A stretch of 64,000 nucleotides of DNA, taken from contig JBBPTG010000119.1 in the NCBI GenBank assembly GCA_038093975.1, positions 1 to 64,000 of the forward strand, read 5' to 3'. The translations under genes were made by a program, and so were the position numbers. The notes beneath the pieces were generated by a model. It made no database searches and was not told where the DNA came from. It saw nothing but the letters and a program-made list of their open reading frames with translations. Origin of the DNA: Chalciporus piperatus. Its lineage: Eukaryota; Basidiomycota; Agaricomycetes; Boletales; Boletaceae. The first letter of the stretch is position 1. The number at the start of each line of letters is the position of its first letter. This document shows, piece by piece, positions 10,558-22,306 of the stretch.

Positions 10558-13500
10558 TCACGTCTCCATCAGAGGAGGTTTCCACCAGCAGAGAAGTCCG
10601 CCCTTGGTGCCAGTGACAATGTACGCATGAGGGCCACGATCGAAGCTCTACAAAGATCACATTCATCAGCGATCCAGCCAACCCCAACCAACTTCAAACA
10701 CTCACAGCAACCGCCTGTACTTGCTCATCTAAATCACAACCCATGGGGGGAAAAACCTCAGCCCACGCTCGCAACACCGAAAAAGGGGAAACCACCTACA
10801 ATCACCATGATCCAGCCCGCAGATCACTTCCCCTCTCGACCTATCCCATACCAACAAATTACTCTCCGTACACCCAAACAAGACAGTCTTGCATCCACTC
10901 GCAAACATAGCACCAAAATTCTGCCGTTGTTCGCCCGAAGAGTCTCCATTCGTAGCGTATACTTGCTCGATCTTGCCCTTGTAGTCCGTTTGTTGGATTC
11001 CCACCAAATGGGCCCGTCCTGCTTGAGAGACGAGTGCGTGTGTGCCTGTTGCGTTGACGTCCAAATGGTACCTGCGTTTGACTCGTCAAAACAGACATCG
11101 ACGTTCCAACGCATTAACTTACACTTTGGCTTTGAGGAACGCATACGCACGCAGCGTCCCATTCGGCACCTGACAATACCACCTTCAAACAAACCCACCA
11201 TTTTAATGAACCAATCAACCGGTAAGAAACAAGGAAACCACATACAAAACACCATCGCTAGTCCCCCCAATCAACGCTTCCCCATCCTCCACAAACTGAA
11301 TACAAGTCACGTTTTGCCGTAAAATAGACCGCTGAGGTTGCCATGTGCCTATTCCTGGCGTTTCAACCAACGACGATCTCACGATCATGAAATGGAACTG
11401 ACCTTTTATCCATATCCAAACTTTAACTCCTATTCGCGGGAACGCGACCGCGATCCTATCGCGTTGATATGCAAAACCAACCGAGTCTTCTTTGCCAGCC
11501 TCTAATAACTTGGCCCATTGCCAATGGTTCTGATTCTATACCGATATCACATCCGTCAGCGCTCGAAACCAACCACAAACCATCGAAACACTCACCGTAC
11601 GCGTCCACTTGCTAACCAACCCATCCTGTCCCAATGAAACGACCCCCATATCGTCCGACATCCAAGCTACCGCCATAATCGGTGCAGTCTGCGTCAACCT
11701 CGCCGTCTCTACCTTGGTCAACATATTCCATATTCGAATCGTACGATCGTCACATATCACCGCTAATCGTTCCCCGTCCGAGCTAAACGCGATATGATTG
11801 ATCCCAGGATCATCGTCACTCTTGATGTGCACTGAAAACAGGGGATCGTGGGAAGGCCATGCGGATTGGCGTTTACGGGGACGCGTGTTTTCGAGGTCAG
11901 TGTCGGATGTCAGGGCGCGTTTCTTGCCTTTGGAGTCAAGAGACGGCGTGGAGTTGTTGGAGACCGAAGATCCGTATGGTTGGGGTGTATACTGCAGAAC
12001 CGTAGAGGCGGCCGATGGGGGCGGGAGAGGTCGAGGCGCTTGTATAAGGATGCTCTGAGTCGTAGCGCTAACAGGAGACTGCGTCGAACGCGAGAGGGCG
12101 GGGCTTCCCCAGTCATTAATTTCTATGCGCAGTCATGAAGACGTAGATCCCACTCGACGACAACCGGGGACTCACCATGCTTGATTTGAGGAGTCGAAGA
12201 TAAAGGCTGCGAGAATAATCCAAAACCACTGGGCTCCCCAGACGCAGACGCCTTGGGACCCGACGAACTATGCAAGAAACCAGGCGGAGATGGTGATGAA
12301 TACGGTGCAAGACCAGAAAGACCTGGCGGCGTCGTTGACGATCGATTACTCTCCGGCGTAAGGGGCCGTACGATCGGAAGGGCAGGCTTGGCAGCAGGAG
12401 GTGAGACGCTTATCGACGGCGCCGCAGCCTGTGTATGTCCGTTTGTTTGTTTGATGTAGGGCCATCCATTCCCGACTACGACCTTCCTCTTGGGACCTGA
12501 CGCTGGTGAAGTGGCTCGACCACCCGTTTTTGAAGGAGCGGGTGGCTGAAACCTTGAAGGACGGATATTCAGAGGATTCGACACCGAACCAGTCAAGGTA
12601 TACGTGAGTCGAGGGTCGCTTGAAGAAGTGATTGGCTGATACCCAGGCTTCGAAATAGTGGGAGTAGAATATGCAAACACATTTTCAGATGATCTAGGTG
12701 GCAATAAGGAGAGAGGTTGTTGTTGGCGAGGTTGATACGGGGTTGATACATACAGCGACGACTGGCTCGATGGTGGGGCTGTGGGTGGAGGTGGAGGTGT
12801 TCTTGTTTTTGGGACAATCAGCTTCAAAGGGTGATGTCCTGGCGGAAAAGCTTTGGGAGGGGAAGGCCGTTGCGGCACCGTCGGCTCCGACGTGACTGGA
12901 ACCTTTTCAACAGGACTGTCCTGTTGAAAAAATCATTATCAATGTAATCCAGGAAGACCTCGTCAGTCGGACTTACGATCTTATCAAAGGGAGACAAGCG
13001 GTCCGCGGAACCCTTCTTTGAGGTGAGCGAATCTTTCTCTCCCACGAACTCCGTAATAAATCCACCCGACACGAATGGGTTTTTGATAGGTGCCCGCTTG
13101 GGCGGGGGTGGAGGTTCCGTGGCTGAAACTGAAGGGGGTTCGTGCTTCTCGGGTACAGGTTCGGCAGTGAAGCGAGCAACGCTGGTAGCCACAGTCGACG
13201 CTGGGGATGCCATCGTCGGCTGTGACGTTGGTGGAACCGATGTTTGCGCAGGAAGGCTAGCTTTTATAGATGCAATCGGAAGCACGAGAGGCGACGGTGG
13301 GCGACCACGGCGAGACGCAGCTCCAGTGATAAACCCAGGGATATCATCAGAGGAAGCCGACGACTGTGATGAGGGCGATGACTGGAGATCCATATCAACC
13401 GTCTCTGAAGAAACAGGACTGATTTGCGACGTCCTGCTGGCAGCATCCTCGATGTGGATCCAAGGCGCTTCCAGTTTCTCGCTCGGCGCCTGCTGTACGG

Positions 13501-14478
13501 TAGATGCTGTGGATGAAGGTTGAGCCAGAGCAACAGCGGTCGGCTTTGTCGGCGTTACTGGTATCTCGATCGGGGACGTTGCGCGGTCTGGCGGTGGCGA
13601 CTGAGGAGGCGTGCTAGGTGGCGAGCCTATGCTCATCGGGGACAGACTCCGGGACCGATCATCAACCGGTATCTACAGTAGCTGAGAATGTGTTCTATAG
13701 TGGTATGCAACGTACTTACTGGATGATCATCAGGTGGCGGGATCAGTTTTGGTGAGAACTCTGGTTCTGGTTCTGGTAGATGATGAAGTCCTTTTACGGG
13801 CGTGGATGGTGCTGCGGGTGGTGGAGGAATCGGAAGTGGCGGCGGTTCCCGTATGGGAGAGGTGGGTGGCACTACCTGTACAGAACTTACAGACCATGTG
13901 GGCTGGGCTTGAACGCCCACCGAGACATATGTAGGCGGTGGAGGGAAGATGGTATCTAGCAGCGACACACCGAAGGCTTGTATGTATGTTCTCTTCGAGG
14001 TAACCAACATTTGCTCACCTTCAACCGAGCTCACCTGTTCGTATTGTTTCGTCCACGTTCTCCTCATCTTTGGAGGGATGACGTGAGAAGTGGTTGAGTC
14101 TGAGAGAGCGTCGTCCTGCGCGATCTGTTTCTCGACCTCATCCTCTTCATCTGAATTTGAGTCGGCGATGGTAGATAGGTCACCTTCGAGGATGACGGCT
14201 TGGTCTGTGAAAGAGCCATCCTCTGTGGCTACGGAGAGAAGGATTTCCTTGCCAGGTTTTACTTCGATTCGCTTTGCAGCGAAAAGGCTGAAGTGAACGA
14301 CCGGTCGACTACCTGCGGGATAAGGGGAGTCTTCTGAGAGCTCGACGCGTCTGAGGACGACATGAGCCTTCTGACTTGCGCCATGGCGTCGAAAGCGAAG
14401 TGGACCCTTGACGCCGAGGACGGAGGCGACGGAGGGGAAGTTGAGTATTGCTGATGACTCGCCGTTGGAGTTGTCCAT
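10558..14478 (-). CDS. WD40 protein with long disordered N-terminal region
   Basis: A long spliced gene. The N-terminal part (14478 down to about 12120) starts MDNSNGESSAILNFPSVASV and is rich in proline and serine, with acidic patches (SDEEDEVEKQ) and basic linkers (PKRKVVVGNG). I recognise no domain in it. The C-terminal part holds WD40 blades: HIAFSSDGERLAVICDDRTI then RIWNMLT; AVAWMSDDMGVVSLGQDGLV; CIQFVEDGEALIGGTSDG; and TVLFGCTESNLLVWD. It closes with YIVTGTKGGLLCWWKPPL and the stop. Exons are joined by several introns of about 50 nt. A scaffold role is the general expectation for such proteins; the partner is unknown. Joining the two halves into one gene rests on continuous strand and the lack of a gap, and could be wrong. 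Confidence 0.6.
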
Positions 14479-15214
14479 CGCCTAACCTTTTGTCTTGACC
14501 TCGTTCGACCTCGTTCTGATTCTGTCCGTCAACGAGTAGACCGTTGACTTTGGTACATTATACATCTAAGACTAGCTAATTTCTTGGAGTAGGAATCACG
14601 TGAAACGTGGGAATATCACCACAGCCACCATCATCGAGTCGTTGTCTCACTTGACAATGACTCCACATCCATCGATGACCACGAGGTCCAACCCAGACTT
14701 TGACTGACTCGAAGACGTGCAGCGACCAGACTGTACAAAACTACACCACTCTCGAGGCGACGGCGAGCTCCAACTCACGGTGACGAACTCGCACACTGCG
14801 TCGTGCGATCATTACGCGCCCACAGCTGACACGTAACCGTGGAATCCCACAGAACGAAGCTAGAACCATGTAATGGAGTTAATTCATCTACTGGAAGTCT
14901 AGCACGAGACGTTGCCCACTATCCAGATATGGCACCCTGCGTGCTCTGCTGGAGCTCTACATACATGACTTCTGTGGGTGCAGAGACGCCAAGCTCAACA
15001 TCATCGCTCTTGCACATGGCTCGAATGGACATCCTGGTGCGTTGGACTGACCAAGCATCATCGAGATCGCCCAGAGAGGCGCTGGACACCTGAGTGCTTC
15101 AAATCGTCAGGTAACCTCTGTTCCCACTGTGCTTGAGCCTCATTCGGTCGGTATGCAACACGTGGCGGCGACTGCTGCAATCTTGAGTCGTGTCTCGATC
15201 TGACCTATCTGAAC
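14479..15214. other. Intergenic, possible remains of a kinase 5' end
   Basis: About 735 bases between the WD40 gene and the PKA pseudogene. The start of the kinase (glycine loop and VAxK lysine) would be expected here but I cannot find it in any frame. Confidence 0.4.
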
Positions 15215-15945
15215 CCCGATCATCTATCGTGGACCCCTTCGTGACCTTCCAGGACAGTTTAAACATTTACATGCTCATCTCCTACATTCCAGGCGGTGAA
15301 CTGTTCACTCACCTTCGTCGAGCCCAGAAATTCACCTCTGACGTCACCCGGTTCTATCTCGCTAACACCTTCTAAATTCCTGCGGTTATCTTCGTTTGAC
15401 AGACTTTACTTGGACGTTTTGCGGTACGCCGGAGTACCGCGCACCAGAGATTATTCAGTCTGAGGGCCGCGGGAAGGCTGCAGACTGGCGGGCATGCGGA
15501 ATTCTCTGTTACGAGATGCTCGTTGGATATCCTGGCATTTTAGCATGAGACGGCGTCTGGCATCTACGAGAAGATCTTGTGAAGCGAAATCCACTGGCCA
15601 CGCACCATGGACAGGCTGTCCAAAGAGCTCATCAGGGCATTCTTGCATCCCGATCGTACCAAGCACCTCGGAAATATGATCCGTGGGCCACAGGATGTCC
15701 TTGACCACCCGTGGTTCCGTGGCGTGGACTGGGGATGCGCTGCAACGCTGCGAGATCAGGATTGACTGACGGATGAATTCCGCAACAGGCGCGGATCATT
15801 CCCCATACCACTTCCCTTGACGATACCCGTCACTTCCTTCACTTGCCGTTTCCACCCTTGGAGGCCTGGACTCATCATGGAGGAAAGCCCTCCTGCCATC
15901 CATCAGAGATTCGTACTTATCAGTTCCTCGAATTTAAATTACTTC
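15215..15945 (+). pseudogene. Decayed PKA catalytic-subunit gene
   Basis: Pieces of a cAMP-dependent protein kinase in three frames. First: SSIVDPFVTFQDSLNIYML, SYIPGGELFTHLRRAQKF and TSDVTRFYLA (N-lobe end and hinge). Second: [19 protein letters not shown] then [20 protein letters not shown] (activation segment and helix F). Third, after a frame change and a stop codon: EIHWPRTMDRLSKELIRAF, HPDRTKHLGN, VLDHPWFRGVDW, and an AGC-kinase tail IIPHTTSLDDTRHFLHLPFP. The whole catalytic loop (HRDLKPEN) and the DFG motif, some 40 residues, are missing between the first two pieces, as are the glycine loop and catalytic lysine. It cannot make an active kinase. It is a relic of a duplicate, since the organism must have a working copy elsewhere. 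Confidence 0.8.
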
Positions 15946-16388
15946 CGTTCTCTACTGAATTATAGCATAATCGTTCCTTCGTTTCGCCTCCGCATGTGTC
16001 CGTATCTGATTTGATCTTTAGCAAATGACCCGAACTCACACCTCTTTCATTTTCTGTGGCTTCGTTCTGTCTATCCTCGTGTAGCTTTGATCTTCAAGAT
16101 GCTGTATCCCTTATCGTGACTCTGACTGTGGGACCTAGTCACCCGGACTCGTGTTTCTATCTTTTCTTTGATGATGTAGAATGATTAGGTAGCCTTTGAC
16201 TTATTATCCGTTGTTATCAAAGTCGTTCGTTCGCTTCCCAGCGTTGGTTGGGTTGTTTCCTCATTTAATCGACCGCAACAGGTGGGTAAGTAAGAGAAGG
16301 GACCAGTCCAGTAGCCTCGAGCAGATTGGCAATGAGAATTTGTTTTACTGTAATGGCTAACTTTGAGCCTAAATACACAACGAGTGGG
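15946..16388. other. Intergenic, no gene seen
   Basis: About 440 AT-richer bases between the PKA relic and the 3' end of the F-box gene. No ORF of interest. Confidence 0.5.
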
Positions 16389-17863
16389 CTACTGGAAATC
16401 AAACACCACGAGGTCAGTAGGGTCAACCCTACTAGTGCTGTAACAAATCCTTCCTCTTACACCGTCAAACGCTTGAGATAATACACACCCAATGTCCAAA
16501 GTCTGGAAAACATCACTGACCATAGCCGTGCATTCCTCTCCACTCGCATCAATCGAGAATTTATAGATGTTTGCAACGGATTGAGAAAGTGAGGTTAATT
16601 TTAAGATACAAAGTCCCCTCGCATAGCCATCACTTGAGGCTTCCAACTGGAGGTTATATCGGAAGCCTGGGAGGTCAAAAAGGCGTTTTTGAGTGACGGC
16701 GAGGGAGAGGATTTCCGTGGAATCCGAGGCCGTGGCGGGTAAGGTGAAGTCGACACAGTATTTTTCAGAGCCGCCCGCCAAGAACCTCAGGGTAGTGTCA
16801 CCAGTCAGGGCGTTGACGACTGGATCACGAAGGGTATGCGTCAGAAAGGGGACGTCAACGAGCGCCTCGTGGGTGAGGCGAAGCCGCAAGTCACCATCAA
16901 CTGGATGTGGTTGATTCGGAACAGTAAATATCTGGACCGCTTTACACACCCAGGTGTAAAATCCGGAAACGATATATGGTCCCGTTGTCAAGGGTCCATT
17001 CACTATGGCGTAATATCTGTGCCCAGGCTGAGCAGCGTTTAGCATCATTGAGATTCATCAGTATTTGCTACTCACAGGTATTAGATTGCTATTGAATGGT
17101 GGAAACCTGTATAGGGTATACGTCCACGGATCCACAAGCATGTGCTGAGTCCCGGAATCAGGATCACTTTCAAAGTATAAAGGTGACAGGGTAGGCCCCG
17201 GGAACTCGGTGAATCGTGCATCTTCCGGGAGGTCCATCTCGTGAATCACGGGTCCGAATGAGCAGGTTTCGTCCTGCAAGGAAAACACTACAAGTTTGCT
17301 AGAGAAGAGACTGGTGAAAACTAGCAACAGAACAGAACAATGGATTGCCATACATCCGTCGCTCCTCAGGCTCTAATTCATCGATGCAGGATACAGCAAG
17401 ATACACTCGGAGTGTGTCAGGGAATCCCATGGAGAATATTTTGAATGAATCGATTCGTTGATCGGTCTCCCAAATCATTTGACGGGAACCAGCTTCGAGA
17501 TCTTCGGCGAAAACCTGCTTCCCTCCCGACCAAATGAATAGCCTTCCGAAGAGAATGTTGGGTGTGTCAATTGGCCTGTAACGTGGACCTTGAGTGATTG
17601 AAACAACTTTGAGGGGCTGTGAGGCCCATGTAGAGGATAAGCGCTCCGAGGGAACCAAAATGCGTTCAAGAGACCGAGTGGACTGCCACGAGAGCGGCCC
17701 AGGTGGACGGGGCAATCGAGCGGTGGCGTACAACGCCTTCCACAACTGGGTATCGCAAGCAACATCGTTAAATTGCTTTGAGACCTAGAACGAGGATCGT
17801 CAGAGAGGAGCTAAAAGTGAGGCCAGAGTGAAGATCGGCGACGTGATGTACGTGAAAATAGAC

Positions 17864-17871
17864 TCACAAGA
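17864..17871. repeat. Left 8-bp target duplication of hAT
   Basis: CACAAGAC, identical to 24326-24333. On the minus strand it is GTCTTGTG, which overlaps the F-box exon 1 end and the first bases of its 5' splice site. Confidence 0.92.
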
Positions 17872-19469
17872 CTAGGGTACGGTTGGAAAGTCGTTACTTT
17901 TACGCAGCTGTGTCGAAGTGTTGTTATTAACTGTTTATTACCTGGTTGAAAAGTCGAGGGAGTTTCGGGCCTGTTGAGAACTGTGGATAAGTCAGCAGTG
18001 TAGATACTCAGGCTGGCACTGGTCGGCCGGAAGCAAATTGTTTCCCCTTTCGTCGCGACTCGCTGTATCTATTGCCTTCTTCGCTTGTGATGGACCTGCC
18101 GTTACCAGCAGCTGAGTCTCTCACCCCCAATCAGTTCCTGCATCTCCTCGAGCACCTGCGCACAGTACTCCGTGATCTACCTGGCGAATTGCCCATTGGA
18201 GATCCGGCAACATCAAAGTACTCGACCTTCTTATCCTTTGAGCTCGATGAGGATTTAGTCGATCGAACCGGAAGCGATATCGGGGCTCTCAATGAGCAAT
18301 TCAAGCAGGTTTTTGGGTGGAAAACGAGAACAACCGGAGATCAACTTTTGTCCATCGAGGAAAGGGGGGAACCAATCCTAGCAGTCGTCGATGTGCTCGA
18401 ACGGTACCACCTGAGGTTCCCGAGCGATAATATCGTCAAGAAATGGGGAGTAGATATTATAGCTGGTGTATACAAGATATATGGACAGTATGGACAGATG
18501 GTATGTAGATCGTGAATTATCGTGTCCTCTATACTTACCTTCACACACGTAGCCCAGTGCGACATGGCCAACGATGAAGGAAACACGTCAAATAACCCTC
18601 GAAGCGGTGCGTAGACAGTCCATCACTCACAAAGTCACAATTTCGATCCGTCAAGTTTGTTCAGGCGTTCTCTGACTTGCTGGACGCCACTCAATACTAT
18701 GATGCACCTACCAAATCAACACCGCACGTTAACGGCTTGAAAGGTCGCCCCCCCAAGCTTCTCATGAACAAGTTGATCATCAAGCTTGACGACGACAAGA
18801 GCTGGCGTTGTGTTGCTTCCAAATGCAATCACATACGCAAGGGAAGCCCTCAAGAGGACCGGGTCCTGAAACATGCATCAACGTGTCAGTTCCTCGATCC
18901 CGAGCTCAAGCGGGAGGCCATCCAAGCATCAAAGAGCACTTCGCTAGGCGCGCAAGCTCGGGCTGCTGCTTCCGCGGAGTCCGATCCAAAATCATCGCAT
19001 CAGCGAGTTCACTCGACGTCAAATGAACCCCCAGCCAAGAGACCCAAAATGACGCAGTCGACAATTGATCCCGCACCATTCCGCGAAGCTGCCAAGAGCA
19101 AGAAACAAGAAGAGAAAGACGCATTTCAACAGAATGTCAACCTTCTCATTTTGAAGCTCATCTGTGTTCGCGGTCTCATCCCAAGCCTCCTGGACTCACC
19201 TGAATGGAAGGACTTCGTCAATGCCTTGAATCCGTCCTATACCCCTACGTCCTCCAGTACCTTCATCAGGAAAAACCTCTCCCTGAAAATTCTCATAATT
19301 TTCAGAAAAAGTACATATTTGTCAACAATTTCACAGAATTTCTTATATTCTTCAGATTTGTTGATATTTGTGATAAATACTTGACCCTCTCATCATGGTA
19401 GATGATATTTCTTATATTTCACAATAATCATGGTAATTAGTGACATTTTATGATAATTCATAGAAAAGT

Positions 19470-20050
19470 GTTTAAAAAAGAAGTGTAGTCAAAAGTGTAC
19501 TAGTAGGAAAGTGTATTAGCATTGAGTGTAGCAAAAGTGTACAAAAAAGCGTAGTAAAAGTGTAGTCCAAAGTGTGGGAAAGTGTGTTGTGTGAGTGTAG
19601 CAAAAGTGTACAAAAAAGCGTAGTAAAAGTGTAGTCCAAAGTGTGGGAAAATGTGTAGTGATTGAGTGTAGCAAAAGTGTACAAAAAAGCGTACTAAATG
19701 TAGTCAAAAGTGTAGCAAAGTGTAACTAGGTTAAGTGTATCTAAAGTGTACAAAAAAGCGTAGTAAAAGTGTAGTTAAAAGTGTGGCAGTGTGACTAGGA
19801 TTGAGTGTAGCTAAAGTGTACAAAAAAGCGTAGTAAAAGTGTAGTCCAGAGTGTGGGAAAGTGTAGTATAAATGAGTGTAGCTAAAGTGTACAAAAAAGC
19901 GTACTAAAACTGTACTCAAAGTGTAGTAAAGTGTGTACTGATTGAGTGTACTAGAATGTACCAAAAAAGCATACTAAAACTGTAGTTAAAAGTATAGGAA
20001 AGTGTAGGATAAATGAATGTAGCTAAGGTGTACAAAAAAGCATAGATAAG
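19470..20050. repeat. Tandem array, about 8 units of 70 bp
   Basis: The core GTGTACAAAAAAGCGTA recurs near 19541, 19610, 19681, 19750, 19820, 19891, 19960 and 20032, giving periods of 69-71 bp. Between cores, GTGTAGT and AGTGTGGGAAAGTGT recur. On the minus strand the array reads as spurious TLLLRFFVHF-type ORFs. It lies inside the TIR element. Confidence 0.92.
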
Positions 20051-20179
20051 TGTAGCCTAATTTTCCTAATGCTTGGACTTGACAAAAATCCGCAGGCGAG
20101 CAGGTCACGTGACCGTGTTGAACTCGCCGCGTCAGCATTTTCGAGTCTCTCAACCACTGCAATTACTACTACCATGACC

Positions 20180-20830
20180 CACCTCAACCTGCACGAAAAC
20201 ACAGCCGGCGAGGGCTCAACAGCCCCACCGGCACTCGAAGGTGAGTATTTACTCACTCGCTCACCAGCCGCACGGGCTCTTTGCCCCACCACCACCCCCC
20301 ATTTCAAAACTCGACACGAAAAAACGGCCGGCGTGGGCTCAACAGCTGGGCCGCCAGCATCGCGAGGTGAGCGACAACTCCCCCACCACCATATCTGCTC
20401 ACCTCCTTCGAAGCCGCTTGGCCGTTGCCTCACCACAACCTCCCACTTCCAACTCGACACCAAAAACGCGGCCGGTGTGGGCTCAACAGCCCCGCCGCCG
20501 CTCAAAGGTGAGTTCAATCTCACCATCCACTACATCCACTCACCTCGTACCCAGTCACTCGGGCTGTTTGCCCCACCACGACCTCCCACCTCCACCACGG
20601 CCTCCTACTTCCACCTCGGTACCAAAAACATGGCCGGCGTGGGCTCGACAGCCCTGCCGGCATCACGAGGTGAATGACAACTCCCCCACCACCTCATCCT
20701 CTCACCTCGCTCACAGCCGCACGGGCTCTTTGCCCCACCACCACCTCCCACCTCAAAACTCGACATGAAAAAACGGCCGGCGTGGGCTCGACAGCCCTGC
20801 CGACATCAGAGGTAAATTTTTCCTCAGCCA
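20180..20830. repeat. GC-rich degenerate tandem repeat, about 5 units
   Basis: Five copies of a block with CGGCCGGCGTGGGCTC, then ACAGCCC, then GAGGTGAG-like sequence, near 20195, 20320, 20470, 20635 and 20780 (spacing about 125-165 bp). Units are linked by C-rich CCACCACC tracts. Each unit looks like an exon end followed by a splice donor (AGGTGAG), but no protein family is recognisable. Confidence 0.8.
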
Positions 20831-21713
20831 CCTACTCAACTGCTCACCTCAACTCGCTTGTGTATGCCACCACCCTCCTTCATCATCACCACCTCCAGCT
20901 CGCTCATGTATGCCCCCACCCTGACCCTCCATCTCATCATCATCATCATCTCTTACTAACATCAGCATCCATAGTTTTCCCTAACCCATCATCATTGTAG
21001 TGATATATTAGTACATGAGATGTAGTAGATACAGCTGCAATATATGTTTATTTATCCTTCTCTCCTCTTGACTGGTGTGAAGTGCAACTGAAAGAAGAGT
21101 AGTGAATGGCTGCAGAATTCATAATTAGCTGGCAATATCCATAAATTTTCTTAATAATTGGCTGGTAATATGGATTATTCTCAAGAATTCTTGAAATGAT
21201 TTGGGGGGGCCAGGATATCAACATAAAATGCAAGAAATGTTGTATTTCTACAAAATATCAGATTTTTGTTGCTTTTTCTTGATAATATCAACAATTTCAT
21301 ACAATTATCAGGGGGAGGTTTTTCCTGATGCTTCATCCACAATTACATTCCGAAGGAGGCCGTCAGTGTTCGAGATGACCAGATCGAGAAGTTGAAGAAG
21401 CTAAATAACCTCACACTCACATTTGACAGGACAAATACGCGGAAGCCCCATTCTATCTACACAGTCCATGCAACCACCCCTGACCGCAAAACGTACTTTC
21501 TGGAGGGACATGAGGAGTCGGGCGTGAGCCACACTGCGGAATGGATCAAAAACAAGATCATGAAGGTGTGTTCCATGCTTATTCACGAAGAATTTGTGTT
21601 CATTCAGTGCAGACGATCCATGAGGTTGACGAAGACAAGTGGGCTGGTATTTGTTCGGATAGCACAGCTGCGACGAAGAATGCCCGTGACAATATTGTCA
21701 ACTTGGTCCCCAC

Positions 21714-22306
21714 TGTTACGAACGCTCAGTTCCTTATCCTAGTCTTTCCTACACTTACTACATTTCTCTTTCACTTTTGCACTTAGTCGCTTTCTCTCCC
21801 TTTTCTGTTATCTTATCTTATCAAGATCACATCACGTGACCTGCTGACATCAGCTAGGTCTAGCCTTTCGCTTACGTAACGTGGCTGTGCGTGGCTGTGC
21901 ATCTTCCTCACTGTCCATGACTCATACCGAGTCACCATGACTCAGACTCTTATTGACTCATTATGACTCACCGTGACTCATACTGACTCACGCTGACTCA
22001 TCTCGCTTCCTAGTCATATACGCTATTGGCTGTTACTCGCCATGACTCATATCTAGTCATACCTAGTCATATAGTTAAGGTTTAGCCACAACATGTACAA
22101 ACACTGTCAATAGTATATAAACCCGGGTTGACAAGCACTGGCTCTCCAGTCTTGGTCTCCTGGAGTTTCCTCTTCTTGAACTTCATGGGCCAAGCGCTCC
22201 TGCTTGCCTAGTCTGATCCTCAGCTCTAGTTACTGAGTTGATGTGGTTTCGCTAGGGCATGTTGTCTGATGATAGCGCTAGCTCTTGATTGAGTTGAGTC
22301 GTTTCA
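21714..22306 (+). mobile_element. Solo LTR inside hAT transposase gene
   Basis: A 593-bp sequence beginning TGTTACGAAC and ending GTCGTTTCA, flanked by the 5-bp duplication CCCAC (21709-21713 and 22307-22311). It has no coding capacity, a TATA box (AGTATATAAAC near 22115), and a dense TGACTCA cluster upstream of it, as in an LTR U3 region. Removal with one CCCAC restores LVPT|MLDLDDA in the transposase. It is a recombination remnant of an LTR retrotransposon and is not obviously the same family as the element at the window start. Confidence 0.9.
21918..22049. promoter_or_regulatory. Cluster of eight TGACTCA motifs in LTR U3
   Basis: Eight exact TGACTCA heptamers occur in about 130 bp, followed by CTAGTCATA repeats, then the TATA box about 65 bp later. 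TGACTCA is the binding site of Gcn4/AP-1-type bZIP proteins, which in fungi respond to amino-acid starvation and stress. That the LTR is controlled this way is inference. Confidence 0.75.

Larger units (their letters stand above)
19264..21330. mobile_element. 2.07 kb non-autonomous TIR element inside hAT
   Basis: Terminal repeats start CATCAGGAAAAACCTC and extend about 28 bp (through CCCTGAWAATT) at both ends. The 3-bp duplication CTT flanks it (19261-19263 and 21331-21333). Joining the two sides through one CTT gives an unbroken hAT reading frame. No transposase is present. The interior is an AT-rich left arm, a 70-bp tandem array (19470-20050), a GC-rich degenerate repeat (20180-20830), and an AT-rich right arm. 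Superfamily is uncertain: 3-bp duplications occur in PIF/Harbinger and CACTA elements. If the duplication were read as CTTCATC the left terminus would move by 4 bp. Confidence 0.8.

Noticed and set aside
19472..19964. Minus ORFs rich in TLLLRFFVHF-type repeats
   Set aside because: They are translations of the 70-bp tandem array, not genes.
20023..21000. Overlapping ORFs with repeated PAWAQQP / VGSTAPP segments
   Set aside because: They come from the GC-rich tandem repeat inside a transposon, in several frames at once, with no start or splice logic.
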